From Clostridia bacterium (lineage in GTDB: Bacteria > Bacillota > Clostridia > Peptostreptococcales > Anaerovoracaceae): a stretch of 64,000 bases of DNA. Below the pieces are notes generated by a model. That model searched no databases, had not been told where the DNA came from, and saw nothing but the letters and a program-made list of their open reading frames with translations. A program made the translations under genes and the position numbers. This document shows, piece by piece, positions 9,081 through 17,412 of this stretch (positions are counted from its first letter, which is position 1; each line of letters starts with the position of its first letter). The stretch spans positions 1-64,000 of the forward strand of contig CAAFTW010000055.1 in NCBI GenBank assembly GCA_900766045.1, in the 5' to 3' direction.

Positions 9081-9115
9081 TTAATTTCCTATTAAGTTTC
9101 CCTTAAAATTCTTAA
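9081..9115 (-). promoter_or_regulatory. TTAA direct repeats upstream of the LCP gene
   Basis: TTAA tetramers start at 9081, 9092, 9103 and 9112, that is with 11, 11 and 9 bp spacing, about 95 bp before the LCP start. Eleven-base direct repeats are the usual layout of OmpR/PhoP-type response-regulator sites. Next to it, at 9118-9150, CCGGCCGCAT pairs with ATGCGGCCGG. Confidence 0.35.
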
Positions 9116-9166
9116 CCTCCGGCCGCATGTCCCGGTCAGATGCGGCCGGCTGAAGCCGAGACCCGT

Positions 9167-9463
9167 CTATCTGTCGTGCTCTCTTTCCAGATCGGCAAAA
9201 AACTGCTCGTAATAGTCGTCTTCTCCGTCGAGCATCGGGGAATTTTCACCGCCGCCATTGACCGAACGCTTCATCTGCGCATACATCGCCTCTCCGGCAG
9301 TCAGAACGTCCATTTCGTACAGTTCATAGCCCAGACTTCTCGCGTACGCACAGAAAGCGCTGAGCGGCTCCTTATCGTTTCTGGTTTCCATCAGTTTCTG
9401 ATAGACTTCAGGATCTTTCAGCGCCTGTGCGCGGAGATCCGCTAACATTGTTCCTACGTCCAT
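9167..9463 (-). CDS. Small Nif11-like conserved protein of unknown function
   Basis: 98-residue acidic protein. The order of elements (LADLRAQALKDPEVYQKL helix, then a helix ending in ARSLGYELYE, then a helix leading to NGGG) resembles the Nif11-type domain used as a leader in some ribosomal peptides, with SVNGGGENSPML at about residues 71-82 where the leader double-glycine would be. Unlike a precursor, it continues into an acidic tail (DGEDDYYEQFFADLE), and no modification enzyme or peptidase transporter lies nearby. Start at 9463 is set by AAGGGAG; a longer frame upstream lacks such a site. The family assignment is inference and function is not claimed. Confidence 0.75.
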   Translation of the reverse strand: MDVGTMLADLRAQALKDPEVYQKLMETRNDKEPLSAFCAYARSLGYELYEMDVLTAGEAMYAQMKRSVNGGGENSPMLDGEDDYYEQFFADLEREHDR

Positions 9464-9675
9464 AATTTCTCCCTTCTGTCGGGAAGACTTCTCTGCTCTC
9501 CTTTGATTTTCCCGGAGATGCCATTTTCTTCCCATTGTCTGCCTACTATTGTATACCAAACCATAGAAAAATATCAGCCTGCGCAGGATTTTTCTTTCCC
9601 GCGGCAGACTGATGTCATGCAGATGCATAAGATTTTTCGTATACATGGAGCCCACGGTCCTTCTGACGGTCTGCG

Positions 9676-10758
9676 CTATTTCAGCGCAAACTGCAGCAGC
9701 ACCGGATTATGATCAGAGTTTTTAAATCCAAAATCCTGTGTCTCCGTCTCAATGACTTTGACATTCGGGGAGACGATGAACCCGTCGATCATGTAATACT
9801 GGAACTTCTTCGTCTGATTCCCCTTCAGCGGCTTATCCAGAGATCTGCAGGTCGGAACGCTGGTATCCATCAGGAAGCGCCAGTTCTTCCCAAAGGATTT
9901 TACCGGCAGGGCGCCTGCATGCCAGGTGCCTTTCAGTTCCGGATAGGCACTGCTGTCGATATTGGAGAAGGTCTGGTTGAAATCTCCTGCCGCAACGACA
10001 TAGTTCCCTTTCTTATACTCCTGGTTCAGCACCTTCTTCAATGCGCGTGTCTGCGCGGCCTTTCCGGAGCCATTATCGTAAGCCTCCAGGTGCAGGTTGA
10101 CCAGGACGAGCTGCTTGTCCGTTCCCTTTACCTTTACGCGGCTGACCATCAGGCAGCGCTTCAGATTTCCCAGACGGACCGGCCACTTAAACGGGCACGG
10201 CAGCTGAATTCTGGTGGAAGAAAAGACATTCGTATCGGACAGCGTCACAATTCCGCCGTCCACCTTCCCAATTGGCGGCATCGGATACGGAATAAACGCA
10301 ACTTTGAAGTTCTGCGCGAAGATATTCTGGTCTTTCGGAAAGGCAGACGCGATCTTCGTCACCTCATTGACGTGATAAGAACGGCTGGAATTGCGGTCCA
10401 CCTCCTGCAGGAACACAAAGTCCGGGTGCATCCTTGACAGGGCCGTTTTCTGCCCCTGAATGTTCTGCAGAACGCGGTCCTTCGACGCCGTCTTCACGTG
10501 CGATCCGCCGTCCATAAAGAAATCCGCGTTATCACCCAGCGCACCGTATCCGACGTTCCAGCTGGCGAGTTTCAGGGTTTTCCCGCGCTTTACCGTCTGC
10601 TGCGCCGCTGTACCGTTCACCTTCAGGGTGATCTTATGCTTCGGCCTGTATTCTGTAATCGTCAAAAAAGCAAGCAGCAAGAGGAAAAGCAGCACGCAGA
10701 TCAGCAGCACAATGCCTATTCCCTTGATGATTCTTTTTGCCATACTCTTCTTTTTCAT
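9676..10758 (-). CDS. Membrane-anchored endonuclease/exonuclease/phosphatase (EEP) family protein
   Basis: 360 residues. A single N-terminal transmembrane segment (about 13-35) anchors an extracytoplasmic EEP domain. Its motifs are present: LASWNVGYGA (first strand), FVFLQEVD (metal-binding Glu), VAAGDFNQTF (Asp/Asn), DGFIVSP and the terminal SDHNPV with the catalytic Asp-His. The fold covers DNases, sphingomyelinases and inositol phosphatases; the external location argues for a nuclease or phospholipid phosphodiesterase role but the substrate cannot be told. Start supported by GAGAGG. It lies between the small Nif11-like gene and the polysaccharide exporter, all on the minus strand. Confidence 0.85.
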   Translation of the reverse strand: MKKKSMAKRIIKGIGIVLLICVLLFLLLLAFLTITEYRPKHKITLKVNGTAAQQTVKRGKTLKLASWNVGYGALGDNADFFMDGGSHVKTASKDRVLQNIQGQKTALSRMHPDFVFLQEVDRNSSRSYHVNEVTKIASAFPKDQNIFAQNFKVAFIPYPMPPIGKVDGGIVTLSDTNVFSSTRIQLPCPFKWPVRLGNLKRCLMVSRVKVKGTDKQLVLVNLHLEAYDNGSGKAAQTRALKKVLNQEYKKGNYVVAAGDFNQTFSNIDSSAYPELKGTWHAGALPVKSFGKNWRFLMDTSVPTCRSLDKPLKGNQTKKFQYYMIDGFIVSPNVKVIETETQDFGFKNSDHNPVLLQFALK

Positions 10759-10811
10759 TATCTACCTCTCTAAATACGCACTTCCTTCATAGTTTTCTGA
10801 TAACTAAACGC

Positions 10812-10846
10812 GAAAAGCGGCCTGCGGCAGAAGATCCCGCCGCAGG
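10812..10846 (-). terminator. Probable terminator after the TagH-like gene
   Basis: CCTGCGGC (10821-10828) pairs with GCCGCAGG (10839-10846); the minus-strand continuation is CCGCTTTTCGCG. It lies about 80 bp past the stop of the ATPase gene. Confidence 0.45.
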
Positions 10847-10928
10847 AATGAATATAATGTCTATGCATCTGCCCGGATATCCAGTAAAATCCGGCCAGTC
10901 TGTCACTTCATGCAAAAACGGCCGAAAC

Positions 10929-12056
10929 TTACTCTTCCAGATCTTCCTGCTGGCCGTATACGGTCATATCTACACAGTGCGGAGCGGATGTCATGTCGCC
11001 CTTCTTTCCGACAAACCAGAGCTTATACACGCCGGCTCTGACATGGCGCGGATCGAACCCGTCCAGGCCATCGGCATCCACCTCAACTGTCGCACCATCA
11101 ACAGGTTTGGCGGTTTCATAGGTATAACCGTAGCAGACCTTGGCGTCAATGGCCTTGATCAGCTCATACGTCTTTCCCTTATATTCATCGGCCTGCAGTT
11201 CCAGGTGCTTATTCTTGATCTTGATGTAGAGGTTCTGCTTCTTTCCGGCAGCAGCACGGGCATCGGCGAGTTCCTGCGCACGTTTCTTGCGGCGGCGCTC
11301 TTTCCTTGCTGCGTCCTCTTTGGCGATCATATTATCGTAGTACTCTACAGCCGAATCGATATCAGAATCGAAAATCATGGTTCCCTTCTTCATGACGATG
11401 CCGCGCTGACAGAACAGCTGCGCCGTCTTGGAAGAATGGGTGACCAGCATGAATGTGATGTTGCTGCCCATGATCAGCTCGTTAACCTTCTCGGTGCACT
11501 TCTTACGGAAGGAAGCGTCTCCTACGGACAGCGCCTCGTCGACGATCAGAATTTCCGGCTCAACGTTAACGTTGATCGCAAATCCCAGACGGGCTTTCAT
11601 ACCACTGGAATAAGTCCTGACCGGCTGGTCCATATATTCACCGATCTCCGCAAATTCAACAATGGAAGGCTCCAGACGGGCGATTTCTTCCTGTTTCATG
11701 CCCATCAGCTGGCCGCGGAAGTAAATATTCTCCCTTCCGGTGAATTCCGGGTCGAATCCTGCAGTCAGCTCCAGCAGGGCGCTGACACGGCCGTCAACCT
11801 CAATCTCTCCGCTTGTCGGATACGCAACACCAGTGATCATCTTCAAAAGTGTGGACTTACCAGCTCCGTTACGTCCCAGCAGAGCAACTGCCTCACCCTT
11901 ATGCACCTGGAAATTAATATCGTTCAGCGCCTTGATCTTGGTCGCGTGATCCCTGACGCGTTTGAAAAATATAGAGCGCAGACGCTGCTTGTCATCACGG
12001 AACAGTGTATATACCTTATTTACATGTCTGAATTCAATTGCTATATCTTTATCCAT
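10929..12056 (-). CDS. Polysaccharide/teichoic acid export ATP-binding protein (TagH-like)
   Basis: 375 residues. The N-terminal 240 form an ABC ATPase of the O-antigen/teichoic acid export type, with Walker A GRNGAGKST, signature YSSGMKARLG and Walker B ILIVDEAL. After a charged stretch (RKERRRKKRAQELADARAA) comes a C-terminal domain of about 110 residues, likely a beta-rich substrate-recognition domain like those on some O-antigen exporters. It would energise export of a lipid-linked cell-wall polymer together with the permease 20 bp upstream in the same operon. The nearby LCP ligase could attach the product to the wall. The identity of the polymer is not evident. Confidence 0.87.
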   Translation of the reverse strand: MDKDIAIEFRHVNKVYTLFRDDKQRLRSIFFKRVRDHATKIKALNDINFQVHKGEAVALLGRNGAGKSTLLKMITGVAYPTSGEIEVDGRVSALLELTAGFDPEFTGRENIYFRGQLMGMKQEEIARLEPSIVEFAEIGEYMDQPVRTYSSGMKARLGFAINVNVEPEILIVDEALSVGDASFRKKCTEKVNELIMGSNITFMLVTHSSKTAQLFCQRGIVMKKGTMIFDSDIDSAVEYYDNMIAKEDAARKERRRKKRAQELADARAAAGKKQNLYIKIKNKHLELQADEYKGKTYELIKAIDAKVCYGYTYETAKPVDGATVEVDADGLDGFDPRHVRAGVYKLWFVGKKGDMTSAPHCVDMTVYGQQEDLEE

Positions 12057-12076
12057 CGATTATCACCATCCCATCC

Positions 12077-12886
12077 TTACAGTACATCCGGAATATCCTT
12101 CTTCAGCTTGTTATAAGCCCAGATCGCGAGAAGAATCATGATAATGAGGTCAAAAACATAGTTACGGATTTCCACAGAGCTTTCCCAGAACCACTGCTTA
12201 TAGATAAACGCATTTCTGTATCCGTTCGCGATAATGGTAACCGGGTTGAACAGCAGAATTTTTCTGATGAGCGGCTGCGTAATGCTGTTGGCATCATACA
12301 TGATTCCGGACAGCCAGAACAGTGCCGGGACAACGGAATTAACCAGGTTCTGGAAATCCTTGCTCATTGCAGAAAGCATGCCGGCAAACAGTGACCACGC
12401 TGTAAAAAATGCAAACATCATGAGCAGATACAGCGGAATCTGAAGATAGAACAGGTCCGGCATATGCCCTGCCAGCATAAAAATGATCACCACTGCAGCC
12501 TGCAAAATAATGTTGATCAGAAGATCCGCCATGCTCATAAATGTCGGAATTGTATCGACCGGATACTTGATCCTCTTTACCAGATACTTATAGCTCCGGA
12601 TAGATTTGGCGCCGTCCAGCAGCGCATCACGCATATAGAACCATGGAATCATTCCTGCAATCAGCCAGAGGAAGAAGGAATATCCATACATATCCTTGTT
12701 ATGGCGCAGGCCGACAGAGAATGCGAACCAGTATACAAAGATGGTTACTGACGGGCGGATGACGGCCCAGGCCCATCCAAACGCCGCTCCACGATACTTT
12801 TTGATGATGTCTGTTTTCGCCAGTTTAAACAGCTGCTTTCGAAACGCGACATGATCATGCGCAATTTCCTTAATCGTATCGATCAA
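12077..12886 (-). CDS. ABC-2 type polysaccharide export permease (TagG-like)
   Basis: 269-residue membrane protein with about six transmembrane helices and the ABC-2 signature region KYRGAAFGWAWAVIRP near the N-terminus, as in TagG/RfbA/KpsM permeases. The start is taken as the TTG at 12886 because AGGAGG lies 8 bp upstream; the in-frame ATG at 12967 would place that ribosome site inside the gene. It is the first gene of an operon with the TagH-like ATPase and a strong promoter lies about 250 bp upstream. Together they flip an undecaprenyl-linked polymer across the membrane. Confidence 0.87.
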   Translation of the reverse strand: MIDTIKEIAHDHVAFRKQLFKLAKTDIIKKYRGAAFGWAWAVIRPSVTIFVYWFAFSVGLRHNKDMYGYSFFLWLIAGMIPWFYMRDALLDGAKSIRSYKYLVKRIKYPVDTIPTFMSMADLLINIILQAAVVIIFMLAGHMPDLFYLQIPLYLLMMFAFFTAWSLFAGMLSAMSKDFQNLVNSVVPALFWLSGIMYDANSITQPLIRKILLFNPVTIIANGYRNAFIYKQWFWESSVEIRNYVFDLIIMILLAIWAYNKLKKDIPDVL

Positions 12887-13132
12887 ACTATTTCCCTCCT
12901 GTAAAGTTCCTGCGTTCCTGCAGACCCACTCCGCATCCGCATGCGGCATCCTCAGTGATTTCCCCATTTCCCTCTGTGACGTATGCCTGTGCGCTTTACT
13001 ATGCGCGGCTCATGCCTTACAGAAAAGCAATGCGTCTGTCCTCTCGGATCCATGCGCGGCAGCCTGCCTGTGACCTTTGCTGGAAATAGAACCGGCCGCA
13101 GGATTACCCCTCTATCTTGTTCCAACTAAAGT

Positions 13133-13161
13133 AGTATACATTGTATAACATCAGAGTTCAA
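13133..13161 (-). promoter_or_regulatory. Sigma-A type promoter for the TagGH-like operon
   Basis: On the minus strand TTGAAC (13156-13161) and TATACT (13133-13138) are separated by exactly 17 bp, giving a leader of about 240 nt before the TTG start. The remainder of 12887-13318 shows no gene; a GAATATAG sequence near 13202 may serve the plus-strand PAP2-like gene. Confidence 0.6.
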
Positions 13162-13318
13162 ACCTTAAGTAGCTATGATGAAAAAATAGCAGAAAAATGA
13201 TAGAATATAGGGATCCATAAGCGCAGATCTGCGATTTTCCGCGCGCAAATCTGTACATTTTAGAACAAGAAGTCATAATTCAATCAGAAATCAACAGAGA
13301 AAGGAAGTGTCGTCCGAC

Positions 13319-13783
13319 ATGCAGGCACTTACAGGATTACTGCACAACCAGGTCCTTATCGCGACCGTCATTTCATGGTTTATCGCTCAGGGCGGAAAAA
13401 TGCTCCGTCTTGCCGTAAAAGGTGAATTCACAATGGACCGGCTGACTTCAAGCGGCGGCATGCCGAGTGCCCACTCCGCCACCGTCACCGGTCTCGCCGT
13501 TTCCACCCTGATCGTCTATGGCACCGGAAGCTTCCAGTTCGTTATCGCCCTGTTCTTTGCCATCATCGTCATCTACGATGCCCAGGGCGTGCGCTACACC
13601 ACCGGCCAACAGTCTAAAGTCTTAAACCGCATGCGCCGCCGCGATCAGGAAGAAGGCCGCAGCCCCGTGCAGGATTCCGACCTGGAAGAACACATGGGCC
13701 ACACCGTTCCGGAACTGATCGCCGGCATCATCATCGGTATCCTTACAGCGTGCATTATATGCGCGCTGTACCGGGTTTTCTGA
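13319..13783 (+). CDS. Divergent PAP2 family membrane protein
   Basis: 154 residues with hydrophobic segments at about 9-28, 55-90 and 132-152 and the motif SSGGMPSAHSATVTGLA (residues 38-54), the hallmark of the divergent PAP2 (DUF212) family, distantly related to acid phosphatase/phosphotransferases acting on lipid phosphates. The ATG at 13319 is favoured because AAAGGA lies about 13 bp upstream; a GTG at 13307 would touch that site. It stands alone, divergent from the TagGH-like operon. Biochemical function is not established for the family. Confidence 0.82.
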   Translation: MQALTGLLHNQVLIATVISWFIAQGGKMLRLAVKGEFTMDRLTSSGGMPSAHSATVTGLAVSTLIVYGTGSFQFVIALFFAIIVIYDAQGVRYTTGQQSKVLNRMRRRDQEEGRSPVQDSDLEEHMGHTVPELIAGIIIGILTACIICALYRVF

Positions 13784-13870
13784 TCCATATCCTTCTTTAA
13801 ACAAAACACACCTTGAAAAAGAGGACCGCCGCACTGTGCTCATTTGAGTCCGGTACGTCAGTCCTCTGTT

Positions 13871-14006
13871 CTATTCCATCATCATTTTATCAAGTTTCTT
13901 CGGCTGGTCACTTCTGACATCAATCACGTCTGTAATATGAACCAACCGCTTCTTTTTTTACAGCAGCTTCCACTCTCGCATTGACATTTGCAGTTTTATT
14001 TGCCAT
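13871..14006 (-). pseudogene. RelB/DinJ-type antitoxin relic
   Basis: The frame opens with a proper AAGGCGG ribosome site and encodes MANKTANVNARVEAAVKKEA, a typical RelB/DinJ antitoxin N-terminus, then runs into a stop after 28 codons. Dropping one base in the A7 run near 13952-13958 would restore a frame that reads to a stop at 13871 (ending KKLDKMMME), but the central antitoxin helices are absent. No toxin gene is adjacent. This is a decayed toxin-antitoxin locus. Confidence 0.6.
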
Positions 14007-14090
14007 ATCTCGCACCGCCTTTCTAAAAGCAGAATAACATTGCGTGATGCTAATAGCAGGCAAACAGCATTACATTACTATGAAAGTCAA

Positions 14091-14115
14091 CAAAAAAAGA
14101 GCGGTGCCCCGCTCT
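14091..14115 (-). terminator. Minus-strand terminator-like hairpin
   Basis: AGAGCGG pairs with CCGCTCT around GGCA, followed in the minus direction by TTTTTTTG. It is about 210 bp past the stop of the secreted amidohydrolase. The bases between (14116-14327) contain one 45-codon minus frame interrupted by a single TGA (see findings). Confidence 0.6.
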
Positions 14116-14327
14116 CACCCCGCAGGATACATTGCCTCATTCTCGAACAAGATCGATGTAAAGACGCATATACACATCCACATGATCCGCCTCATGCTCA
14201 ACTTCGCACGTTCAGCAGAACCAGACCGGTCCCGCATTCACATTTTCGGCTTCACAGAAAACTTCCCACATGGATGTGTATCACATCCGTACATTTCACC
14301 TGTTTTCAAACGCTGCAACGCTTGTCG

Positions 14328-15170
14328 TTATCCTACGTATCGCAGAACACCGTCCCAATGAATACCACCGACATTGTTATAATACCGGGCTACACTCACT
14401 TCGGTTCCCGTCTGGTCGCCGGCCTGAGGATAACCACGGTTGGAATGTGCAGCAGCATTCATTCCTGATCCGATGTAAAGCTCTGTATGTGCACTTGTAT
14501 CCAGGAGAACATCTCCCTTCTTCAAGTTGCTGACACTTCCGATCTTACTCCACGGAATCCATTTGAATCCCTCATCTGTGTAAACACTCTTCATCAGTCC
14601 GCAGTTCATTGTTGTGGAAGAAGAACCGTATTTCAGGCTCAGCCCTGCGGCTCTGTATGCGGAAGTAACAAATGTGGAGCAGTCATAATCGGTATTTCCC
14701 CAGTGTCTGGAGAGTACCTGGCTGTATCCGTGACGGTCATCATTTGCAGTCTTAACTGCCCAGGAAACAGCCTTGTTGATTACTGCAGAAACATCATCGG
14801 AACTGCTGTCAGAACTGGAATCTGAATCTGAGTCGGAATCGCTGATCGACTTGCTTCTGGAGACCTCTTCAGAAGAGGTTGTCTTAACCAGTGCCTTTCC
14901 AACGTATCCGGTTTTTCCATTATAGGAAACCTTATACCAGATTCCTGTCACACCCTTTACAGTTACCGATGCTTTATTCGGAATGATACAGATAACCTTA
15001 TACTTCATTCCCGCGCCGCTTCTCATGTTCAGGCCGCCCTTGGAATTTACGGTGCCTTTCTGTGTTGCCGCATGTGCGGATACGACGCTGAATGCCATAA
15101 CCATCGCGCAGATCAGCGCAGTGATCATCAGCATCAGGAATGCATTGTGTTTCTTTTCTCTCTGTACCAT
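14328..15170 (-). CDS. Secreted SH3-domain peptidoglycan amidohydrolase (phage-type Amidase_5-like)
   Basis: 280 residues. A signal peptide (about 1-35, ending SAHA) is followed by a bacterial SH3 domain (about 40-96, GGLNMRSGAGMKYKVI and GKTGYVGK), a Ser/Asp-rich linker (about 103-127) and a cysteine peptidase-like domain from about 130. The likely catalytic Cys is 164 in DYDCSTFV, with His228 in SAHTELYIG and a final HWDGVLRYVG strand, a pattern like phage peptidoglycan amidohydrolases (NlpC/P60-related). It probably remodels the cell wall. Start at 15170 is set by AAGGAGG; an upstream in-frame ATG at 15227 lacks a site. Promoter region rich in TTAAG repeats. Confidence 0.85.
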   Translation of the reverse strand: MVQREKKHNAFLMLMITALICAMVMAFSVVSAHAATQKGTVNSKGGLNMRSGAGMKYKVICIIPNKASVTVKGVTGIWYKVSYNGKTGYVGKALVKTTSSEEVSRSKSISDSDSDSDSSSDSSSDDVSAVINKAVSWAVKTANDDRHGYSQVLSRHWGNTDYDCSTFVTSAYRAAGLSLKYGSSSTTMNCGLMKSVYTDEGFKWIPWSKIGSVSNLKKGDVLLDTSAHTELYIGSGMNAAAHSNRGYPQAGDQTGTEVSVARYYNNVGGIHWDGVLRYVG

Positions 15171-15216
15171 TGACTTCCTCCTTGTAAATGATGATTCCAT
15201 TATAGGAGGCCTGTCC

Positions 15217-15411
15217 TTAAGATTCAAGAGAAATCATAAGATTTATTAAGAATTCCTTTGGATTTCTTAATTATGACACCGCCATTTCACCTTTCAATCA
15301 CTTTGTCAACAAATTCCTTTCACATTACTGGTGATTACGTACCATTTTCTACACAACAATATGCAGTTTTCTAAGAACAATTCTTAACAGAAATGAAAAT
15401 TCTTAAGGCGG
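15217..15411. promoter_or_regulatory. TTAAG/TTCTTAA-rich regulatory region
   Basis: Between the amidohydrolase start and the small gene at 15451 the sequence holds TTAA at 15217, 15246 and 15267 and two later ATTCTTAA copies near 15380 and 15404. A very similar AAATTCTTAA occurs in the LCP promoter region, so a shared envelope-stress regulator is possible. This is a pattern call only. Confidence 0.3.
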
Positions 15412-15450
15412 AGCTGCCAGGTCCGGATCAGGCCATTCTCCCCGCCTTTT

Positions 15451-15720
15451 CTACATCTTATACAGCTCCCACCTCGCCTGCGTCAGAAAATACTTCAGCA
15501 CATAGATTCTGAGCATATCCCCGATCAGGCTCTGACAGGTGTAATTATACGTATCAATCCCGCCGATCTTCAGATCTTCAATACTCAGCACCTTATCTAC
15601 GTGCACCTCAATCCGGTCTCCTCTGCGATCCGTATACCGGAACCGGCAGGGCACCGGCCGGCATCCCTCCCGCTTTCTGAACACGGCAATCATATCCACA
15701 GGCTCCGCAATAACTTTCAT
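15451..15720 (-). CDS. Conserved small protein of unknown function
   Basis: 89 residues beginning MKVIAEPVDMIAVF. It has a mixed strand/helix character with a basic middle (RFRYTDRRGDRIEVHVDKV) and ends in an aromatic-rich helix (MLRIYVLKYFLTQARWELYKM). No signal peptide or membrane segment. Start at 15720 is preferred because GAGGG precedes it; an ATG at 15741 would add seven residues. Codon use matches neighbouring genes. I do not recognise a characterised family; similar short proteins are found in Clostridia genomes, which is recollection rather than a search. Confidence 0.65.
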   Translation of the reverse strand: MKVIAEPVDMIAVFRKREGCRPVPCRFRYTDRRGDRIEVHVDKVLSIEDLKIGGIDTYNYTCQSLIGDMLRIYVLKYFLTQARWELYKM

Positions 15721-15973
15721 ATCCTTACCCTCACGCATCATCCCACATCAGCAATAGCTTTCACACTCATCTTTCCACTACCCTAATCATAGCAGATTCT
15801 CCGGGTTTGTCAAACATTTGTTCTTGATTTTGCGTGTATACATGAACTCACGTTCTTAATTCGTGGCGGCCGCCGGCCCGGTGGATTTTGTCCTGCTGGC
15901 ATAGTGTGATATACTTAACTCGATTGTATACATATCGCTGCAAGGCAATGAATGAAAAGGGGGGCATTTCCTC

Positions 15974-17302
15974 ATGTCTGAGAATCCGCATCTGCTGAAA
16001 AAGATCCATATGGACATTCCCTGGGACAGGGTGAAAAACGATGGAAAACCGGCTGCAGAGGCCTCTCTGCACGATAAAGCCACGATCGTCAACCGCATCG
16101 GCCTGATGATGCTGTCGGTCGGAACCGGAGCCTGGAGAGTCCGCGATTCTATGAACACCGTGGCGGAAGCGCTCGGCATTACCTGTTCTGTGGATGTCGG
16201 CCTGCTGACCATCAACTGCACTTGTTTCGGAGAAGGCGAACATATCACGACCTCTCTTTCACTGAAGTCATCCGGGGTGAACACCGACAAGCTGGCAGAG
16301 CTGGAGTCCTGGTGCAGGACTTTCCACGAGGACGCCAAAATCCACTCGGTCAGGGAGATTCACCGGCAGCTTGACGACATCCAGAATTTAAAGGGTAATT
16401 ATTCCCCGCTCCAGGCCGGTTTTTCATCGGCTGTCGCGTGCTGCGCATTTACATTTTTACTTGGCGGCGGGCCGTTTGAGATGCTCTGCGCCTTCATCGG
16501 AGCCGGAATCGGCAACTTTATCCGCAGAAAAATGCTCGATCACAAAATCGCTCTGTTTGCGGCCATTCTGGTCAGTGTTGCGGCAGCCTGCGCGGCTTAC
16601 GTCTGCTCGATCAAGGCCCTGGAAGCCCTGTTCGGCGTTTCAGCGGCGCATCAGGCCGGCTACATCTGCGCGATGCTGTTCATCATTCCGGGATTTCCGT
16701 TGATTACCGGCGGCATCGACCTGGCAAAGCAGGACATGCGCTCGGGTCTGGAACGTTTGGCCTACGCGCTTCTGATCATTCTGATCGCCACCTGTGCCGG
16801 CTGGGTCACCGCTTATGTTCTGCAGTTCCATCCGGCAGATTTCCAGCCGCTTCCGCTCGGGAATCTGTCCATGTGCCTTTTCCGGCTCATTTGCAGCTTT
16901 TTCGGTGTGTTCGGATTCTCGCTGATGTTCAACAGTCCCTATAGACTGGCCATGACGGCTGCCGGCGTCGGCATGATCGCCAACACACTGCGCCTGGAAC
17001 TGGTCGACCTGGCCGGCCTTCCGATCGGCCTCGCGGCATTTCTCGGTGCACTGACCGCCGGCCTGATCGCTTCTGTCATTAATAAGAAGGTCGGAAAGCC
17101 GCGTATTTCCATTACCGTCCCATCTATTGTCATCATGGTGCCTGGACTTTACATGTACCGCGGCATTTACTACATCGCGCTTTCCAACATTACAGACGGC
17201 GCTCTCTGGCTGACCAGGGCCGCGCTGATCGTCATCGCCCTGCCCTTCGGCCTTGTCGTTGCGCGTCTTCTGACGGATCCGCATTTCCGCCACTGCAGTT
17301 AA
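15974..17302 (+). CDS. thrE: Threonine/serine exporter (ThrE family)
   Basis: 442 residues combining both ThrE modules in one chain: an N-terminal soluble/membrane part (DUF1212/ThrE, about 1-265) with GLMMLSVGTGAWRVRDSM and INCTC near the start, and a C-terminal ThrB-like membrane part (about 275-435). About ten hydrophobic segments. The family exports threonine and serine by proton antiport. In many Bacillota the two modules are separate small genes, so the fusion form is notable but known. Start supported by AGGGGGG. Convergent with the LysR gene, with a shared terminator between. Confidence 0.85.
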   Translation: MSENPHLLKKIHMDIPWDRVKNDGKPAAEASLHDKATIVNRIGLMMLSVGTGAWRVRDSMNTVAEALGITCSVDVGLLTINCTCFGEGEHITTSLSLKSSGVNTDKLAELESWCRTFHEDAKIHSVREIHRQLDDIQNLKGNYSPLQAGFSSAVACCAFTFLLGGGPFEMLCAFIGAGIGNFIRRKMLDHKIALFAAILVSVAAACAAYVCSIKALEALFGVSAAHQAGYICAMLFIIPGFPLITGGIDLAKQDMRSGLERLAYALLIILIATCAGWVTAYVLQFHPADFQPLPLGNLSMCLFRLICSFFGVFGFSLMFNSPYRLAMTAAGVGMIANTLRLELVDLAGLPIGLAAFLGALTAGLIASVINKKVGKPRISITVPSIVIMVPGLYMYRGIYYIALSNITDGALWLTRAALIVIALPFGLVVARLLTDPHFRHCS

Positions 17303-17330
17303 ATCTTGGCCATTCCTATATTTTTAAAAT

Positions 17331-17390
17331 AAACTGGTGCAGTTTTCTGCTGAGCCGGGGTGCCCGGCAGACAGAATCTGCACCAGTTTT
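17331..17390. terminator. Bidirectional terminator between thrE and the LysR gene
   Basis: AAACTGGTGCAG (17331-17342) pairs with CTGCACCAGTTT (17378-17389), with A- and T-rich flanks on both sides, between convergent genes. Confidence 0.8.
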
Positions 17391-17412
17391 CTGTTTTCAT
17401 GCTGCGCTTCTC

